Assembly: GCA_024401275.1 (NCBI GenBank)
Contig: JAKSLJ010000004.1
Location: 1-64,000 of the forward strand
Source: Bacteroidaceae bacterium
Lineage (GTDB): Bacteria > Bacteroidota > Bacteroidia > Bacteroidales > Bacteroidaceae
Length of the DNA stretch: 64,000 nt
Reading direction: 5' to 3'
Shown here: piece after piece, positions 37,110-46,657 of the stretch
Layout: each line of letters begins with the position of its first letter
How positions within the stretch are numbered: position 1 is the first letter of the stretch
Notes under the pieces: model-generated
Databases searched by the model: none
What the model saw: the letters and a program-made list of their open reading frames with translations, nothing else
What the model was told of the DNA's origin: nothing
Translations under genes and position numbers: made by a program

Positions 37110-37556
37110 TTAGGCGAGAAGTTCCTTAACGATACCTGAGATAACACGACCATCAGCCTTGCCAGCCAACTGCTTGCTTGCAACGCCCATGACCTTGCCC
37201 ATCTCCTTGATTGACGAAGCACCTGTCTCAGCGATGATAGCCTTGACAGCTTCCTTTATCTCCTCCTCGCTCATCTGCTTTGGAAGATAGCTTTCAATAA
37301 CAGCAACCTGCGCAAGTTCTGCATCGGCAAGATCCTGGCGGTTCTGCTGAGTGAAAGTAAGAGCCGACTCCTTGCCCTGCTTAGCAAGCTTGGCAAGAAT
37401 CTTCAATGCGTCAGCATCTTCAAGTGTATCGTTTGCTCCTGGAGCAGTCTTTGCCTCAAGGAATACCTTCTTGATGTTACGGAGAGTCTCAAGGCGCACC
37501 TTGTCGCGTGCCTTCATAGCCTCCTTGATGTCGTTGTTAATCTGATCGAAAAGCAT
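37110..37556 (-). CDS. GatB/YqeY domain protein
   Basis: 148 residues. DIKEAMKARDKVRLETLRNI near the N terminus, FTQQNRQDLADAELAQVAVI with ESYLPKQMSEEEIKEAV in the middle and the GKVMGVASKQLAGKADGRVI tail are the YqeY signature. The family is related to the tail domain of amidotransferase GatB; its role is probably tRNA-linked. It lies 23 bp after prfC, in one operon. Confidence 0.92.
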   Translation of the reverse strand: MLFDQINNDIKEAMKARDKVRLETLRNIKKVFLEAKTAPGANDTLEDADALKILAKLAKQGKESALTFTQQNRQDLADAELAQVAVIESYLPKQMSEEEIKEAVKAIIAETGASSIKEMGKVMGVASKQLAGKADGRVISGIVKELLA

Positions 37557-37579
37557 AGTATATTTTATTTAGTTAGTTT

Positions 37580-39181
37580 TTAGAACTCTGAAGTGAAGTG
37601 GAACTTGATGTGCTCAAAATCCTGCTGTGCCATCTGAAGCACATAGCCAGAGTCAGCAAGGAAGACGTCGCGACCGTCCTTGTCCTTTGCCATGTACTGA
37701 TACTTGCGCTTCTTGAAGGCTTCAAGCTCTGCCGCATCGTCGCTTTCTATCCAGCAAGCCTTGTAGAGATGTACAGGCTCCCAGCGGCACTTTGCGTTGT
37801 ATTCGTTCTCAAGACGATACTGGATAACCTCAAACTGAAGCTGACCGACAGTACCGATAATCTTGCGGTTATTGAACTGATTTACGAACATCTGCGCAAC
37901 ACCTTCGTCCATAAGCTGGTCGATACCCTTGTTGAGCTGCTTAGCCTTCATAGGGTCGTCGTTCTCAATATACTTGAACATCTCAGGAGAGAACGATGGA
38001 AGTCCGCGGAAATGCAGTTTCTCGCCTTCTGTCAGCGTATCGCCAATCTTGAAAGTTCCGTTATCTGGCAAACCGACAATGTCTCCCGGCCATGCCTCGT
38101 CGATAGTGCTCTTGCGCTGTGCCATGAACTGTGTGGCAGCAGAGAAACGGAGTTGCTTGCCATGGCGAACATGGAGATATGGCGTGTTGCGCTGGAACTT
38201 GCCAGAGCAAACCTTGCAGAATGCGATACAACTGCGGTGGTTAGGGTCGATGTTTGCAGTAATCTTGAAGATAAAGCCAGTGAACTTTGGCTCTTCCGGA
38301 CTAACCTCGCGTTCCTCAGCTTGTGTAGGTTTTGGCGATGGAGCAATCTCAACGAAGCAGTTGAGAAGTTCCTGAACACCGAAATTGTTCAACGCAGAAC
38401 CGAAGAAAACCGGTGCAACTTCTGCAGAACGGTAAGTGTCAACCTCAAACTCAGGATAAACGCCATCAACGAGTTCAAGGTCTTCGCGGAGTTTTTCGGC
38501 ATCCATCTCGCCTACCCTCTCGTCGAGTTCAGCAGAATTGATGTCTATCTCCACCTTCTCTGTAACGCGCTGCTTGTCAGGAGTGAAGAGGTCGAGCTTA
38601 TTCTCGTAGATATTATAAACGCCCTTGAACTTAGAGCCCTGGTTGATAGGCCAAGAGAGTGGACGAACCTTGATCTCGAGTTCCTGCTCAAGTTCATCAA
38701 GAAGGTCAAAAGGATCCTTACCCTCACGGTCCATCTTATTGATGAAGATGATAACCGGAGTATTGCGCATACGGCAGACATTCATGAGTTTTCTTGTCTG
38801 CGCCTCCACACCTTTTGCGCCATCGACAACAATAATCGCTGAGTCAACGGCAGTAAGTGTGCGGTAAGTATCCTCGGCGAAGTCCTGGTGACCAGGAGTA
38901 TCGAGAATGTTCACCTTGTATGTTATGTCCTCACCGGCAGAAGTAGAGAAAGAGGTATAGTCGAACTCCATTACGGAAGTACTAACCGAGATACCACGCT
39001 GCTTTTCAATATCCATCCAGTCGGATGTAGCAGTCTTCTTGATCTTATTGCTCTTTACGGCACCGGCAACCTGAATCTGACCACCGAAGAGAAGGAACTT
39101 TTCTGTCAATGTGGTCTTACCGGCATCCGGGTGAGAGATAATGGCGAAGGTACGCCTGCGTTCTATTTCTGGATTCATCAA
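37580..39181 (-). CDS. prfC: Peptide chain release factor 3
   Basis: 533 residues. The G domain has [14 protein letters not shown] (G1), [14 protein letters not shown] (G3) and NKMDREG (G4). [18 protein letters not shown] is in the beta-barrel domain and the C terminus fits RF3. RF3 is the GTPase that recycles RF1/RF2 after termination. Two Met codons open the ORF. Upstream, 39182-39274 is AT-rich spacer repeat. Confidence 0.95.
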   Translation of the reverse strand: MMNPEIERRRTFAIISHPDAGKTTLTEKFLLFGGQIQVAGAVKSNKIKKTATSDWMDIEKQRGISVSTSVMEFDYTSFSTSAGEDITYKVNILDTPGHQDFAEDTYRTLTAVDSAIIVVDGAKGVEAQTRKLMNVCRMRNTPVIIFINKMDREGKDPFDLLDELEQELEIKVRPLSWPINQGSKFKGVYNIYENKLDLFTPDKQRVTEKVEIDINSAELDERVGEMDAEKLREDLELVDGVYPEFEVDTYRSAEVAPVFFGSALNNFGVQELLNCFVEIAPSPKPTQAEEREVSPEEPKFTGFIFKITANIDPNHRSCIAFCKVCSGKFQRNTPYLHVRHGKQLRFSAATQFMAQRKSTIDEAWPGDIVGLPDNGTFKIGDTLTEGEKLHFRGLPSFSPEMFKYIENDDPMKAKQLNKGIDQLMDEGVAQMFVNQFNNRKIIGTVGQLQFEVIQYRLENEYNAKCRWEPVHLYKACWIESDDAAELEAFKKRKYQYMAKDKDGRDVFLADSGYVLQMAQQDFEHIKFHFTSEF

Positions 39182-39274
39182 GATATTTACGATTTACGAA
39201 TTTACAATTTACGAATTTACAATTTACAATTATCTATCGCCTTCTATATATTATCAATTTTCAATTATCAATTA
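39182..39274. repeat. AT-rich spacer repeats (TTTACGAATTTACAATTTAC / TTATCAATTTTCAATTATC)
   Basis: Several slipped copies of short AATT-containing units fill nearly the whole gap. Similar spacers are at 8356-8440, 9460-9500 and 50067-50108. Confidence 0.7.
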
Positions 39275-40639
39275 TCAATTTTTCATAAAGGTATCTGCCA
39301 GCAGACTGAGGAAAACAATGCCGATGCCTATCGGGCAGATAAACCTTATGGCGAAATATACAACGGCAAACACTTTATTGGACACCGTGCCGCCATTGGT
39401 AAGTTCGTCGAAAACATCTTCCTTCTTCATGTACCAACCAACGAGGATGCAAGTCATGAAGGCACCTATTGGCATAAGCAACTGACCTGTTATGTAGTCG
39501 AAGAAGTCCATAAAGGTCATGCCGAAGATAGTAACTTCGCTCAAGCAGCCAAATGAAAGGGAAGAAAGAACGGCAACGACAAAGCAGAGCGTTGTTACGA
39601 CTGTTGCCGAAATGCCACGAGACATCTTGAACTCTTCAACAAAGAAGGCTGTTCCTATCTCGTGCATTGATACTGTGGAAGTGAGAGCAGCAAGAACGAG
39701 AAGTCCGTAGAACATGATCGGAATCACATAACTTGCTCCTGGCACAAAAGAGAATGCCGACTGGAAAACATTCGGAAGAGTGATGAAGATAAGCGAAGGA
39801 CCGGCATCTGGCTGCACGCCTACAGAGAATGCAGCTGGGAAAATCATCAATCCTGCAAGAACGGCAATCATTGTATCAACCAAGCCAATCTGCACAGCCG
39901 ACTTCGTAAGATTCACACTCTTATCGTAGTACGAAGCGTATGTGGCAAGACAAGCAACACCGAGACTCAGCGTAAAGAACGCCTGTCCCAAAGCAGCGAG
40001 ACATGTTTCGCCATCAATTTTCGAGAAGTCAGGCATGAAAAGGAACTCTATGCCCTTCTCCGCATTCGGTACGCAGAGAGATGCCACAACGATGAGAATC
40101 AATACGATAAACAGCAGCGGCATAAGTATCTTGGCGCATCTCTCAATGCCTTTGTTCACGCCACCCCAGATAACGAAGTGCGTGATGAGCATGAAGATTG
40201 CGGTCCACAAAAGAGGCTGCCAAGAGTCGGAAGAGAATGTAGCGAAGTAATTCACGATTTCCTCAGAACTTCCCTGAATACCCGTTGTAATGGAAGTAAC
40301 AAAGTAATGCAAGCACCATCCTGCAACAACGCTGTAGAATCCGAAGATAATCATTCCTCCGAGAACTCCAGCATAGCCAACACCAGCAAGTGGCGTCTTT
40401 CCACCAAACTTACGATATGCTCTTGGCGCGTTGGTATGTGCTCGTCGTCCGATGACGAACTCTGCCAACATGCCAGGAATACCAAGCATGAATACGAAAA
40501 TAACATAGAGCATGATAAAAGCTGCTCCGCCATTTTCTCCTGCCATTGTAGGGAAACGCCAAATATTGCCGAGACCGACAGCAGAACCTGCCGTTGCCAA
40601 TATGATGCCGATTTTTGAACCGAAATTACTGCGAGCCAT
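39275..40639 (-). CDS. Sodium-dependent transporter, NSS/SNF family
   Basis: 454 residues, about 11-12 transmembrane helices. The N terminus FGSKIGIILATAGSAVGLGN and IWRFPTMAGENGGAAFIMLY carry the TM1 sodium- and substrate-site motif of the LeuT fold. GALTSTVSMHEIGTAF-like and TM6/TM8 segments follow. It imports an amino acid or related solute with Na+ across the inner membrane. The substrate is unknown. Confidence 0.9.
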   Translation of the reverse strand: MARSNFGSKIGIILATAGSAVGLGNIWRFPTMAGENGGAAFIMLYVIFVFMLGIPGMLAEFVIGRRAHTNAPRAYRKFGGKTPLAGVGYAGVLGGMIIFGFYSVVAGWCLHYFVTSITTGIQGSSEEIVNYFATFSSDSWQPLLWTAIFMLITHFVIWGGVNKGIERCAKILMPLLFIVLILIVVASLCVPNAEKGIEFLFMPDFSKIDGETCLAALGQAFFTLSLGVACLATYASYYDKSVNLTKSAVQIGLVDTMIAVLAGLMIFPAAFSVGVQPDAGPSLIFITLPNVFQSAFSFVPGASYVIPIMFYGLLVLAALTSTVSMHEIGTAFFVEEFKMSRGISATVVTTLCFVVAVLSSLSFGCLSEVTIFGMTFMDFFDYITGQLLMPIGAFMTCILVGWYMKKEDVFDELTNGGTVSNKVFAVVYFAIRFICPIGIGIVFLSLLADTFMKN

Positions 40640-40664
40640 TTTTCTTGTTGTTCATTTAACCTTA

Positions 40665-40698
40665 AAAGGTTCTGCACTGTTTCAAGAGCAGAACCTTT
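40665..40698 (-). terminator. Terminator of the secY operon
   Basis: AAAGGTTCTGC (40665-40675) and GCAGAACCTTT (40688-40698) form a perfect 11-bp stem with a 12-nt loop. On the minus strand TTTT follows. It shows that transcription stops after secY. Confidence 0.8.
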
Positions 40699-40754
40699 CA
40701 ATATTCTTTCACTTTAAGGCGGGAATGATATCCAGCCTTAGGAATCAAATCTTA

Positions 40755-42104
40755 TTAATAAGCGGAAACACCGCGCTGAGAACGAACGTGACCTGCGTTG
40801 AGGAGACCTTCGTAGTGGCGTGTTGTAAGATGAGTCTCTACCTGCTGGAGAGTATCAATAACCACACCCACGAGGATGAGCAGAGAAGTACCGCCAAAGA
40901 ACTGAGCGAACTGATCCTGCACATTGAGCAAGCGAGCGAACACTGGCATGATAGCAATGAAAGCAATGAAGAGAGAACCTGGCAATGTCAGACGAGACAT
41001 AACGCCCTCAATGAAGTCAGCAGTTGGCTTACCTGGCTTAATGCCTGGGATGAAACCATTGTTGCGCTTCATATCCTCTGACATCTGAGTTGGATTCAAT
41101 GTGATGGCTGTATAGAAATAAGTGAACGCGATGATGAGCGCTGCAAATATTACGTTATAGAGCCAGCTTGTATGATTCATGAGGTTCTGGACTAACCATC
41201 CACTCTGATCGCCTGTATAAGATACCAATACGATAGGGATGAACATCAATGCCTGAGCAAAGATGATAGGCATCACGTTAGCAGCGAAGAGCTTGAGAGG
41301 GATGTACTGGCGTGCACCACCCATCATTGTCTGACGGCCGTTGCGCTCAACACGCTTAGCGTACTGAACAGGCACACGGCGTACAGCCTGAGTAAGCATG
41401 ATTGCTGCGCATACTACTGCGTAAAGGATGAGGATTTCAATGATGAACATCACAAGACCACCACCTGTAATCGCTGTGAAGCGAGAAGTGATTTCCTGAA
41501 CGAAAGCAGGAATGAATCGAGCAACGATACCGATCATGATGATCATTGAAATACCATTACCAATACCCTTGTCGGTAATACGCTCACCCAACCAGAGGAT
41601 GAACATAGAACCAGCAGCCAGAATGATTGTTGAAGGAATCATGAACATTGTCCAGTCAAGACCAGATGCAAGAGCACCGGCAGACTGCATCTTGAGGTTC
41701 ATGAGGTAAGAAGGAGCCTGGAAGAGGAGGATGAACACTGTGAGGACACGAGTGTACCACATGATCTTCTTACGTCCGCTCTCACCTTCACGCTGCATCT
41801 TCTGGAAGTAAGGTACAGCAACAGCAAGGAGCTGCATAACGATAGACGCTGAGATGTAAGGCATGATACCCAACGCGAAGATTGACGCATTAGAGAACGC
41901 ACCACCAGAGAACATGTCAAGGAGTGACATCAAACCGGTAGAAGTCTGCTCGCGCATCTCATTGAGTTTTGCTGGGTTGATACCTGGAAGCACCACGAAC
42001 GATCCGAAACGATAGATAGTTACGAATGCGATTGTGACAAGGATGCGAGTACGCAAATCCTCAATCTTCCAACAGTTCTTCAGTGTCTCGATTAATTTTT
42101 TCAT
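40755..42104 (-). CDS. secY: Protein translocase subunit SecY
   Basis: 449 residues with ten transmembrane helices. The N-terminal amphipathic helix (MKKLIETLKNCWKIEDLRTR), plug helix region (GLMSLLDMFSGGAFSNASIF), GIMPYISASIVMQLL and late cytoplasmic loop (NGFIPGIKPGKPTADFIEGV) are as expected. It forms the membrane channel with SecE and SecG. Last gene of the ribosomal run; infA and rpmJ, usual next genes, do not follow. Confidence 0.96.
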   Translation of the reverse strand: MKKLIETLKNCWKIEDLRTRILVTIAFVTIYRFGSFVVLPGINPAKLNEMREQTSTGLMSLLDMFSGGAFSNASIFALGIMPYISASIVMQLLAVAVPYFQKMQREGESGRKKIMWYTRVLTVFILLFQAPSYLMNLKMQSAGALASGLDWTMFMIPSTIILAAGSMFILWLGERITDKGIGNGISMIIMIGIVARFIPAFVQEITSRFTAITGGGLVMFIIEILILYAVVCAAIMLTQAVRRVPVQYAKRVERNGRQTMMGGARQYIPLKLFAANVMPIIFAQALMFIPIVLVSYTGDQSGWLVQNLMNHTSWLYNVIFAALIIAFTYFYTAITLNPTQMSEDMKRNNGFIPGIKPGKPTADFIEGVMSRLTLPGSLFIAFIAIMPVFARLLNVQDQFAQFFGGTSLLILVGVVIDTLQQVETHLTTRHYEGLLNAGHVRSQRGVSAY

Positions 42105-42153
42105 TGTAATATTGATTAAGGAGTCAAAAGGAGTTAAAGCCTTTAACTTCTAA

Positions 42154-42600
42154 TTATTTTACAGTTACTGTACCACCGACAGCCTTGATAGCCTCTTCTG
42201 CGCTCTTAGAGAAAGCGTTAGCTGTAACGTCAAGCTTAGCCTTGAGTTCGCCATTGCCAAGAATCTTTACGAGAACAGAACCCTTAGCTACGCCAGCAGC
42301 CTTGAGATCTTCAAGTGTGATAGCTGTGAGGTTCTTAGCCTCAGCGATAGCCTGAAGTGTAGAGAGGTTAACTGCGAGGTATTCCTTGTGGTTGATGTTC
42401 TTGAAGCCGAACTTAGGAACACGGCGCTGGAGTGGCATCTGACCACCTTCGAAACCGATCTTACGCTTGTAACCTGAACGTGCCTTAGCACCCTTGTGAC
42501 CACGTGTAGAAGTACCACCGAGACCTGAACCAGGACCACGACCGATACGACGACGTGAGTGTGTAGAACCTTCTGCAGGTGTTAATGTATGAAGTTTCAT
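42154..42600 (-). CDS. rplO: 50S ribosomal protein L15
   Basis: 148 residues. MKLHTLTPAEGSTHSRRRIG, RGPGSGLGGTSTRGHKGAKA and GFEGGQMPLQRRVPKFGF are the L15 core. The end AEEAIKAVGGTVTVK is typical. Confidence 0.97.
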   Translation of the reverse strand: MKLHTLTPAEGSTHSRRRIGRGPGSGLGGTSTRGHKGAKARSGYKRKIGFEGGQMPLQRRVPKFGFKNINHKEYLAVNLSTLQAIAEAKNLTAITLEDLKAAGVAKGSVLVKILGNGELKAKLDVTANAFSKSAEEAIKAVGGTVTVK

Positions 42601-42624
42601 TGTGATTTAGTGTTTTTATAAAAA

Positions 42625-42801
42625 TTACTTAACTACTTCTACGAGGTGGTGAACCTTGAGGATCATACCGCGGATAACTGGAGTATCTTCCTTTTCCACA
42701 ACCTGAGAAATCTTGCGAAGACCGAGGGCCTGAAGAGTAGCCTTCTGATCTTTTGGAGCACCAATCTTGCTCTTAATCTGCTTAATCTTTATTGTTGCCA
42801 T
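42625..42801 (-). CDS. rpmD: 50S ribosomal protein L30
   Basis: 58 residues, too short for most ORF thresholds. It starts [20 protein letters not shown], continues [20 protein letters not shown], and ends HHLVEVVK before TAA. This is the standard L30 length and sequence pattern, in its usual place between S5 and L15. Confidence 0.96.
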   Translation of the reverse strand: MATIKIKQIKSKIGAPKDQKATLQALGLRKISQVVEKEDTPVIRGMILKVHHLVEVVK

Positions 42802-42818
42802 ATTGAAAAATCTCCTTA

Positions 42819-43331
42819 TTAGCCGTTAAATACTTTGTCCATTGAAACGCCACGAGCCTCAGCGATAGTGCGAGCATCACGGAGCTCAGAGAGAGCTGCG
42901 ATAGTTGCCTTTACGAGGTTGTGTGGGTTAGAAGAGCCCTTAGACTTAGCGAGGAGGTCTGTTACACCTACGCTCTCAAGTACTGCACGCATCGCACCAC
43001 CGGCTACGAGTCCTGTACCGGCAGAAGCTGGCTTCATGAATACCTGAGCACCGCCGAAGCGTGCCTCTACGTCGTGAGGGATAGTACCCTTGATAACTGG
43101 TACCTTTACGAGATTCTTCTTTGCTGCTTCTACGCCCTTGGCAATAGCTGCTGTTACTTCACCAGCCTTACCAAGACCCCAACCGATGATACCATTTCCA
43201 TCACCAACTACTACGATAGCAGCGAATGTGAATGTGCGACCACCCTTGGTTACCTTAGTAACACGGTTGATAGCAACGAGATGATCTTTGAGCTCTGCGT
43301 CGCTCTTTACAATAACTTTATTTGTTGCCAT
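42819..43331 (-). CDS. rpsE: 30S ribosomal protein S5
   Basis: 170 residues. [60 protein letters not shown] and [20 protein letters not shown] are hallmark segments. The N-terminal extension before [13 protein letters not shown] is short, as in other Bacteroidetes. Confidence 0.97.
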   Translation of the reverse strand: MATNKVIVKSDAELKDHLVAINRVTKVTKGGRTFTFAAIVVVGDGNGIIGWGLGKAGEVTAAIAKGVEAAKKNLVKVPVIKGTIPHDVEARFGGAQVFMKPASAGTGLVAGGAMRAVLESVGVTDLLAKSKGSSNPHNLVKATIAALSELRDARTIAEARGVSMDKVFNG

Positions 43332-43337
43332 AGTCGT

Positions 43338-43682
43338 TTAGAATTTAAGTCCTCCCTTACGTGCTCCATCAGCGAGCTCCTTAACGCGTCCGTGATAGAG
43401 GTAACCGTTACGGTCGAATACTACTTGTGAAACACCAGCTGCGATAGCCTTCTCTGCAATCATTTCACCAACCTTTGCAGCCTGCTCCTTCTTTGGCATA
43501 GCCTCGAGAGCGATTGAAGCTGCTGCTGCGATAGTCTTACCCTCAACATCGTTGATAACCTGTGCATAGATCTGCTTATTGCTGCGGAAAACGCTCAAAC
43601 GTGGGCGCTCTGCTGTACCGAATACATTCTTACGAACGCGGTACTTTATCTTGATTCGTCTTTCGATTTTGTTTGTTGTCAT
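43338..43682 (-). CDS. rplR: 50S ribosomal protein L18
   Basis: 114 residues. [20 protein letters not shown] and [20 protein letters not shown], then [20 protein letters not shown] near the end, are the L18 5S-rRNA-binding signature. Confidence 0.97.
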   Translation of the reverse strand: MTTNKIERRIKIKYRVRKNVFGTAERPRLSVFRSNKQIYAQVINDVEGKTIAAAASIALEAMPKKEQAAKVGEMIAEKAIAAGVSQVVFDRNGYLYHGRVKELADGARKGGLKF

Positions 43683-43724
43683 AATCTTAAGTCCTTTAAT
43701 AATAATTAATGTGTAAGATTAGAA

Positions 43725-44294
43725 TTACTTAGCCGAAGCACTCTTACCAGACTTACGACGAATAACTTCGCCCTGGAAGAGGATACCCTTACCCTTGTAA
43801 GGCTCTGGCTTACGGAATGAACGAATCTTAGCGCATACGAGACCGAGCAACTGCTTGTCGCAAGACTCGAGGATAACGATAGGGTTCTGGTTACGCTCAG
43901 ACTTTGTCTCAACCTTGATCTCCTTAGGGAGCTCGATGAAGATTGGGTGAGTATAACCGAGAGTGAATTCAATAAGATTTCCTGTGTTCTGTACACGGTA
44001 ACCAACACCGACGAGCTCGAGTGTCTTCTTGTAACCTTTAGAAACACCTACAACCATGTTGTTTACGAGAGAACGGTAGAGACCGTGGAAAGCCTGCTTC
44101 TGCTTATCGTTTACTGCTGAGTTCTCATCGATTTCGAGAACAACCTGAGCATCTTCGATCTTAACCTTGATAGAAGCATCTACCTTCTGTGAAAGTTCGC
44201 CCTTAGGACCCTTTACTGTAACAACACCGTCAGCAGCCTGTGCAACTGTCACACCTGCTGGAATACTAATTGGCAATTTACCTATTCTTGACAT
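43725..44294 (-). CDS. rplF: 50S ribosomal protein L6
   Basis: 189 residues from MSRIGKLPISIPAGV; five upstream codons overlap the space after rpsH and are probably untranslated. Two L6 repeats are present and the C-terminal EPYKGKGILFQGEVIRRKSG is conserved. Confidence 0.96.
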   Translation of the reverse strand: MSRIGKLPISIPAGVTVAQAADGVVTVKGPKGELSQKVDASIKVKIEDAQVVLEIDENSAVNDKQKQAFHGLYRSLVNNMVVGVSKGYKKTLELVGVGYRVQNTGNLIEFTLGYTHPIFIELPKEIKVETKSERNQNPIVILESCDKQLLGLVCAKIRSFRKPEPYKGKGILFQGEVIRRKSGKSASAK

Positions 44295-44309
44295 AATGTA
44301 ACCCTCCAA

Positions 44310-44705
44310 TTAATAAACGTAGCAAAGAACCTCACCGCCGATCTTAAGGTCAGCAGCCTCTTTGTTTGTCATTACACCTTTGGATGTAGATAAGATAGCG
44401 ATACCTAATCCGTTAATAACACGTGGCATGTCCTTGTAACCAGTGTACTTACGAAGACCTGGAGTAGAGACACGCTTCAAACACTTGATAGCGTTTGACT
44501 TAGTAGCAGGATTCCACTTAAGAGCAATCTTGATAGAGCCCTGTGGACCATCCTCAACGAACTTGTAGTTCAGGATGTAACCCTTCTCGAAGAGGATCTT
44601 TGTGATTTCCTTCTTCAAGTTTGACGCAGGCACCTCAACAACGCGGTGATTTGCCTGGATCGCATTTCTCAGACGAGTGAGAAAATCTGCTATTGGATCT
44701 GTCAT
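44310..44705 (-). CDS. rpsH: 30S ribosomal protein S8
   Basis: 131 residues. MTDPIADFLTRLRNAIQANH, CLKRVSTPGLRKYTGYKDMP and the C-terminal ILSTSKGVMTNKEAADLKIG are diagnostic. It is the first gene of this run. In typical genomes rpsN and rplE precede it; here a 312-bp intergenic region with divergent promoters does. Confidence 0.97.
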   Translation of the reverse strand: MTDPIADFLTRLRNAIQANHRVVEVPASNLKKEITKILFEKGYILNYKFVEDGPQGSIKIALKWNPATKSNAIKCLKRVSTPGLRKYTGYKDMPRVINGLGIAILSTSKGVMTNKEAADLKIGGEVLCYVY

Positions 44706-44819
44706 GTTAAAAATAATTTAATTGATCGGGACTACCCCGACAATGTTAAATAATACACACATGCGTACGATAAGACCTACAATGGAAAGCCTATATACAC
44801 ATTTCGGGCTGCAAAGTTA
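44706..44819 (-). promoter_or_regulatory. Promoter and structured leader of the rpsH-secY operon
   Basis: The -7 element TAACTTTG is at 44812-44819 on the minus strand. The leader of about 100 nt contains the hairpin TCGGG(GTAGT)CCCGA near 44725-44741, about 20 nt before rpsH. S8 is an autoregulator of spc mRNA in E. coli, so a regulatory role is possible. Confidence 0.6.
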
Positions 44820-44965
44820 AGGCTTTTTCGGCTGAATTACACTTTGTTTACTAACATTTCTTAAATTATCTTAATGTATCTCAAACGATTTTGTCTCAAA
44901 AGTAATATTTTCGGGACTTTTTAGTTTTTTTAACGTAAAGATTTGTGCAATAAACCAAAAAGTAT

Positions 44966-44973
44966 TAACTTTG
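44966..44973 (+). promoter_or_regulatory. -7 element of the OmpH-murI operon
   Basis: TAACTTTG followed by CACACTG, with TTG at 44943-44945, 20 bp upstream. Confidence 0.75.
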
Positions 44974-45017
44974 CACACTGAAAACCGCATAATAACAATT
45001 AACAAAAACAAAAAGCT

Positions 45018-45533
45018 ATGAAAAAAATCCTTTTCACCATCGCATTACTTGCTACAGTTTGCTGCGCTCAGGCACAGAAGTTCGCTCTCATCGACATGGA
45101 GTACATCCTTAAACACATAGACGCGTACGAGCGCGCGAATGAGCAGCTCAACCAAGTTACAAAGAAATGGCAGGCAGAGGTCGAGGCACTCAACACTGAG
45201 GCACAGACCATGTACAAGAACTACCAGAACGAGGTTGTATTCCTCTCACAGGAGCAGAAGAAGGCTAAGCAGGAAGCCATCATGACTAAGGAGAAGGAAG
45301 CTGCCGACCTCAAGAAGAAATACTTTGCTCCGGATGGCGAGCTCTTCAAGAAGCGCACAGCCCTCATGGCACCCATCCAGGAGGAAATCTACACTGCCGT
45401 AAAGGACATCTCCGAGCTTCGCGGCTATTCGCTCGTGCTCGACCGTGCCTCTAACTCCGGCATCATCTTCGCCTCTCCAAAGGCTGACATCAGCAACGAG
45501 GTCCTCCAGAAGCTCGGCTATTCAGCACAATAA
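45018..45533 (+). CDS. OmpH/Skp family periplasmic chaperone, copy 1
   Basis: 171 residues. The signal peptide is about 1-19 (MKKILFTIALLATVCCAQA, cut before QKFALIDMEY). A long coiled-coil middle follows (ANEQLNQVTKKWQAEVEALN ... EQKKAKQEAIMTKEKEAADL) and then the small beta body (GYSLVLDRASNSGIIFASPK). Skp proteins hold unfolded outer-membrane proteins in the periplasm. It is the first of three tandem paralogs. Confidence 0.92.
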   Translation: MKKILFTIALLATVCCAQAQKFALIDMEYILKHIDAYERANEQLNQVTKKWQAEVEALNTEAQTMYKNYQNEVVFLSQEQKKAKQEAIMTKEKEAADLKKKYFAPDGELFKKRTALMAPIQEEIYTAVKDISELRGYSLVLDRASNSGIIFASPKADISNEVLQKLGYSAQ

Positions 45534-45566
45534 TAAATGAATAATAACTAAACTCAATACAAGAAA

Positions 45567-46067
45567 ATGAAAAAACTTTTAATGATTGCGCTTCTCGTAG
45601 CGCCAATGACAGTATTTGCACAGAAGTTCGGTCACGTCAACACTCAGGCTATTGTACAGAGCCTCCCAGAGTTCATCAAGGGCAACGGCGAAATCGAGTC
45701 TCAGGCTAAGATCTATGAGAACGATCTCCAGACAATGCAGCAGGAAATCCAGAAGCAGGCAGCAGCTTACGACCAGGCAGCAGCTACTATGAGTGCTACA
45801 CAGAAGGAAGCTAAGGAGAAGGAACTCATGGAACTCCAGCAGAAGCTTCAGCAGACATATCAGGACAACCAGCAGGCTCTCCAGAAGATGCAGCAGGAGA
45901 AGCTCCAGCCTATCCTCACTAAGGTGCAGAACGCTATCCAGAACGTAGGCAAGGCAGGCGGCTATGTTTACATCATGGACATCGCAGCAGGCGTTCCTTA
46001 CATCAGCGAGACTCTCAGCAAGGACGTAACAGCTGAGGTAAAGGCTGAGATCAACAAACTCAAGTAA
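45567..46067 (+). CDS. OmpH/Skp family periplasmic chaperone, copy 2
   Basis: 166 residues. The signal peptide is about 1-18 (MKKLLMIALLVAPMTVFA, before QKFGHVNTQA). The helical arm is very Gln-rich (QQEIQKQAAAYDQAAATMSA; KLQQTYQDNQQALQKMQQEK) and the end is GGYVYIMDIAAGVPYISETL. It is the canonical short Skp of the three and begins 33 bp after copy 1. Confidence 0.93.
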   Translation: MKKLLMIALLVAPMTVFAQKFGHVNTQAIVQSLPEFIKGNGEIESQAKIYENDLQTMQQEIQKQAAAYDQAAATMSATQKEAKEKELMELQQKLQQTYQDNQQALQKMQQEKLQPILTKVQNAIQNVGKAGGYVYIMDIAAGVPYISETLSKDVTAEVKAEINKLK

Positions 46068-46072
46068 ATTGA

Positions 46073-46636
46073 ATGAGAAAAACAATTCTTTCAATAATAA
46101 TGGCTCTGCCATTGTGTGCGATGGCACAAGAGGAAACTCCTGCACAAGCAGTTGCAGAGAGTACCGCTGCCGTGCAGACAGAGGCAGAGCCAGCTCTTTC
46201 CATAGGAGTATTCTCGTACGACCAATGCTGGAACGCCATGACCGATGTGCAGAAGGTAAAGGAGGAGATAGCCGATCTACGCGAACAGTACACAGCTGAA
46301 CTCAAGCGCGCAGAGGCTGACTTCAACGCAAAGTACGAGGACTTCCTCGACCAGCAGGCAAAGCTCGCACCTTCCATCCGCAACAAGCGACAGGCTGAGT
46401 TGCAGAAGATAATGGAAGACAACCTTGCCTTCAAGGCAAAGGCGCAGCAGACACTCGCCGAGACCGAGGAAGACAGATACGCTCCACTGAGGGAAAAGCT
46501 ACAGCAGACCATCGCCCATGTAGCCAAGACAAGAGGCTACAACATGGTCTTCAACCGCGACAACAACAATGTTCCGTACATAGACGGCGTGAAGGTTACA
46601 GACTTCTCAGAGTCCGTAATGTTCTATCTGAAATAA
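46073..46636 (+). CDS. OmpH/Skp family periplasmic chaperone, copy 3 (divergent)
   Basis: 187 residues. The signal peptide is about 1-18 (MRKTILSIIMALPLCAMA), followed by a Glu/Ala-rich linker not present in the other two (QEETPAQAVAESTAAVQTEA). The coiled coil (EEIADLREQYTAELKRAEAD) and the end NMVFNRDNNNVPYIDGVKVT keep the family form. It starts 5 bp after copy 2, so translation is probably coupled. The linker may hold the chaperone away from the membrane or a partner. Confidence 0.88.
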   Translation: MRKTILSIIMALPLCAMAQEETPAQAVAESTAAVQTEAEPALSIGVFSYDQCWNAMTDVQKVKEEIADLREQYTAELKRAEADFNAKYEDFLDQQAKLAPSIRNKRQAELQKIMEDNLAFKAKAQQTLAETEEDRYAPLREKLQQTIAHVAKTRGYNMVFNRDNNNVPYIDGVKVTDFSESVMFYLK

Positions 46637-46657
46637 CATCCGCAGAACACACATCCC

